Assembly: GCA_035524095.1 (NCBI GenBank)
Contig: DATKPK010000081.1
Coordinates: forward strand, 1-5,467
Reading direction: 5' to 3'
From: DATJUF01 sp035524095
GTDB taxonomy: Bacteria > Desulfobacterota > Binatia > Binatales > Binataceae
DNA: 5,467 nt
In this document: piece after piece, positions 4,484 to 5,467 of the stretch
Numbering within the stretch: the stretch's first letter is position 1
Layout: the number at the start of each line of letters is the position of its first letter
Position numbers and translations under genes: made by a program
Notes under the pieces: model-generated
What the model was told of the DNA's origin: nothing
Databases searched by the model: none
What the model saw: the letters and a program-made list of their open reading frames with translations, nothing else

Positions 4484-5467
4484 TCAGCCGTTGCGGAAGG
4501 CGTAGGCGTAGCCGTTGAGCGCCGGCGCGCCGCCGAGATGGGCGAACAGCACCTTCGAGCCGGGGGGAAAGAACCCCTTGTCCGTAAGATCGATCATGCC
4601 CTGCATCGATTTGCCCTCGTAGACAGGGTCGGTGATCATGCCTTCGAGCCGCGCCGCGAGCCTGATCGCCTGTTTGGTCTCCTCGGACGGCACGCCATAA
4701 TGGGGATAGGCGTAGTCCTCGTTCATAACCACGTCGTCGACGGCGATCTCCTGGCCGAGTTCGACCAGCTTCGCGGTCTTGCGGGCGATATCGAGCACCT
4801 GCGCTTTGGTCTGCTTCGGTGTGGCGGAAGCGTCGATCCCGATGACCTTGCGCTGCCGCCCGTCCTTGGCGAAGCCCACGACCATGCCGGCGTGAGTCGA
4901 GCCGTTCACCGTGCAGACGACAATAAAGTCGAACGCGAATCCGAACTCGCGCTCCTGCGCGCGCACTTCCTCGGCGAAGCCGACGTAACCCAGCCCGCCA
5001 TATTTGTGCACCGAGGCGCCGGCCGGAATCGCATAAGGGCGCCCGCCCTTCGCTTCGACGTCCTTCAGCGCGTCCTCCCAGCTCTTGCGGATGCCGATGT
5101 CGAAACCGTCGTCGACGAGCCGGACGTCGGCGCCCATGATGCGGCTGAGCAAGATGTTGCCGACCCGGTCGTAAACCGCGTCCTCATGCGGGACCCAGGC
5201 CTCCTGCACCAAGCGGCATTTCATGCCGATTTTGGCCGCCACAGCAGCCACCTGGCGGTAAGGTTCGACTGCACGCCGCCGATCGTGACCAGCGTGTCGG
5301 CGTTCGAGGCAATGGCGTCGGGGATGATGTATTCGAGCTTGCGCAGCTTGTTGCCGCCGAACGCGAGGCCCGAATTGCAGTCCTCGCGCTTGGCGTAAAG
5401 CTCGACCTTGCCGCCCAGATGCGCGCTGAGCCGTTTAAGCCCTTCGATCGGCGTTGGGCCGAAGGTG
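4484..5467 (-). pseudogene. acdS: 1-aminocyclopropane-1-carboxylate (ACC) deaminase, frameshifted and cut by the window edge
   Basis: ACC deaminase is a PLP enzyme (fold type II) that cleaves the ethylene precursor ACC to 2-oxobutyrate and ammonia, often lowering ethylene in plant hosts. Two frames together give family residues 12-338. The upstream frame (5466 down to about 5258) holds the PLP-binding lysine in GGNK (Lys51, codon 5349-5347) and Ser78 in GVQSN. The downstream frame (5251-4484) ends in the usual FRNG and keeps Tyr268 (PHYGVP), Tyr294-Glu295 (DPVYEGK) and Leu322 (AHLGG). Glu295 and Leu322 separate true ACC deaminase from the related D-cysteine desulfhydrase. One base is missing near 5258, between Asn-Leu-Thr and Arg-Gln-Val. 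As written, the upstream frame runs out of register and stops at a TGA at 5223-5221. No other damage is visible, so this is either a very recent inactivation or a sequencing error. The first 11 residues, and any acdR regulator, lie outside. Confidence 0.92.

Noticed and set aside
4538..5398. Long plus-strand open frame (286 codons) opposite acdS
   Set aside because: It is a shadow of the GC-rich acdS gene on the other strand. The acdS translation matches a known family along its length and this one matches none.
4484..5467. D-cysteine desulfhydrase as the identity of the PLP enzyme
   Set aside because: Positions equivalent to 295 and 322 are Glu and Leu, the ACC deaminase pair, and the whole sequence follows AcdS closely.
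1..5467. CRISPR array, tRNA, rRNA or complete insertion sequence
   Set aside because: I saw no regularly spaced repeats, cloverleaf-like sequence, ribosomal motifs or transposase on either strand.

Overview
The window looks like a piece of an alphaproteobacterial chromosome, most likely Hyphomicrobiales (rhizobia or relatives). This rests on three protein matches: an ExoR-like Sel1-repeat protein, an ACC deaminase typical of plant-associated bacteria, and a variant PEP-CTERM sorting signal of the Pro-Glu-x-x-x-Trp kind. The species cannot be named from sequence alone.

Layout. Positions 2-538 (+) hold the C-terminal part of a LysR-type regulator. It is GC-rich: 40 of the first 60 bases are G/C. 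Positions 539 to about 4483 are visibly more AT-rich in most parts (29/60 G/C at 1381-1440, 19/60 at 3481-3540). This middle block holds an XRE-family repressor-like gene (630-941, -), a roughly 420-base stretch with no convincing gene, a small 70-residue protein (1366-1578, -), and a two-gene unit on the minus strand. That unit is a 423-residue exported protein with a PEP-CTERM-like tail (2835-4106), followed by an ExoR-like periplasmic Sel1-repeat protein (1860-2825). From 4484 to the right edge lies a GC-rich acdS gene (ACC deaminase, -). It carries a one-base deletion near 5258 that splits the reading frame, and its first codons lie beyond the window.

How the parts may work together. In rhizobia ExoR is a secreted inhibitor of the ExoS/ChvI two-component system, which controls exopolysaccharide, motility and biofilm. 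Exosortase/PEP-CTERM systems are usually tied to exopolysaccharide production. An operon pairing the two suggests an envelope or exopolysaccharide-related module, with the Sel1 protein possibly sensing or controlling the surface protein. This is inference. No exosortase, ExoS or ChvI is in the window. The XRE gene has a well-formed control region: a TTGACA -35 box, a weak -10, and a perfect 9-bp inverted repeat straddling the predicted start site, which suggests autoregulation.

The best leads are the PEP-CTERM-like/ExoR-like operon, the inverted-repeat operator, the acdS frameshift in an otherwise intact enzyme, and the composition island between two GC-rich genes.
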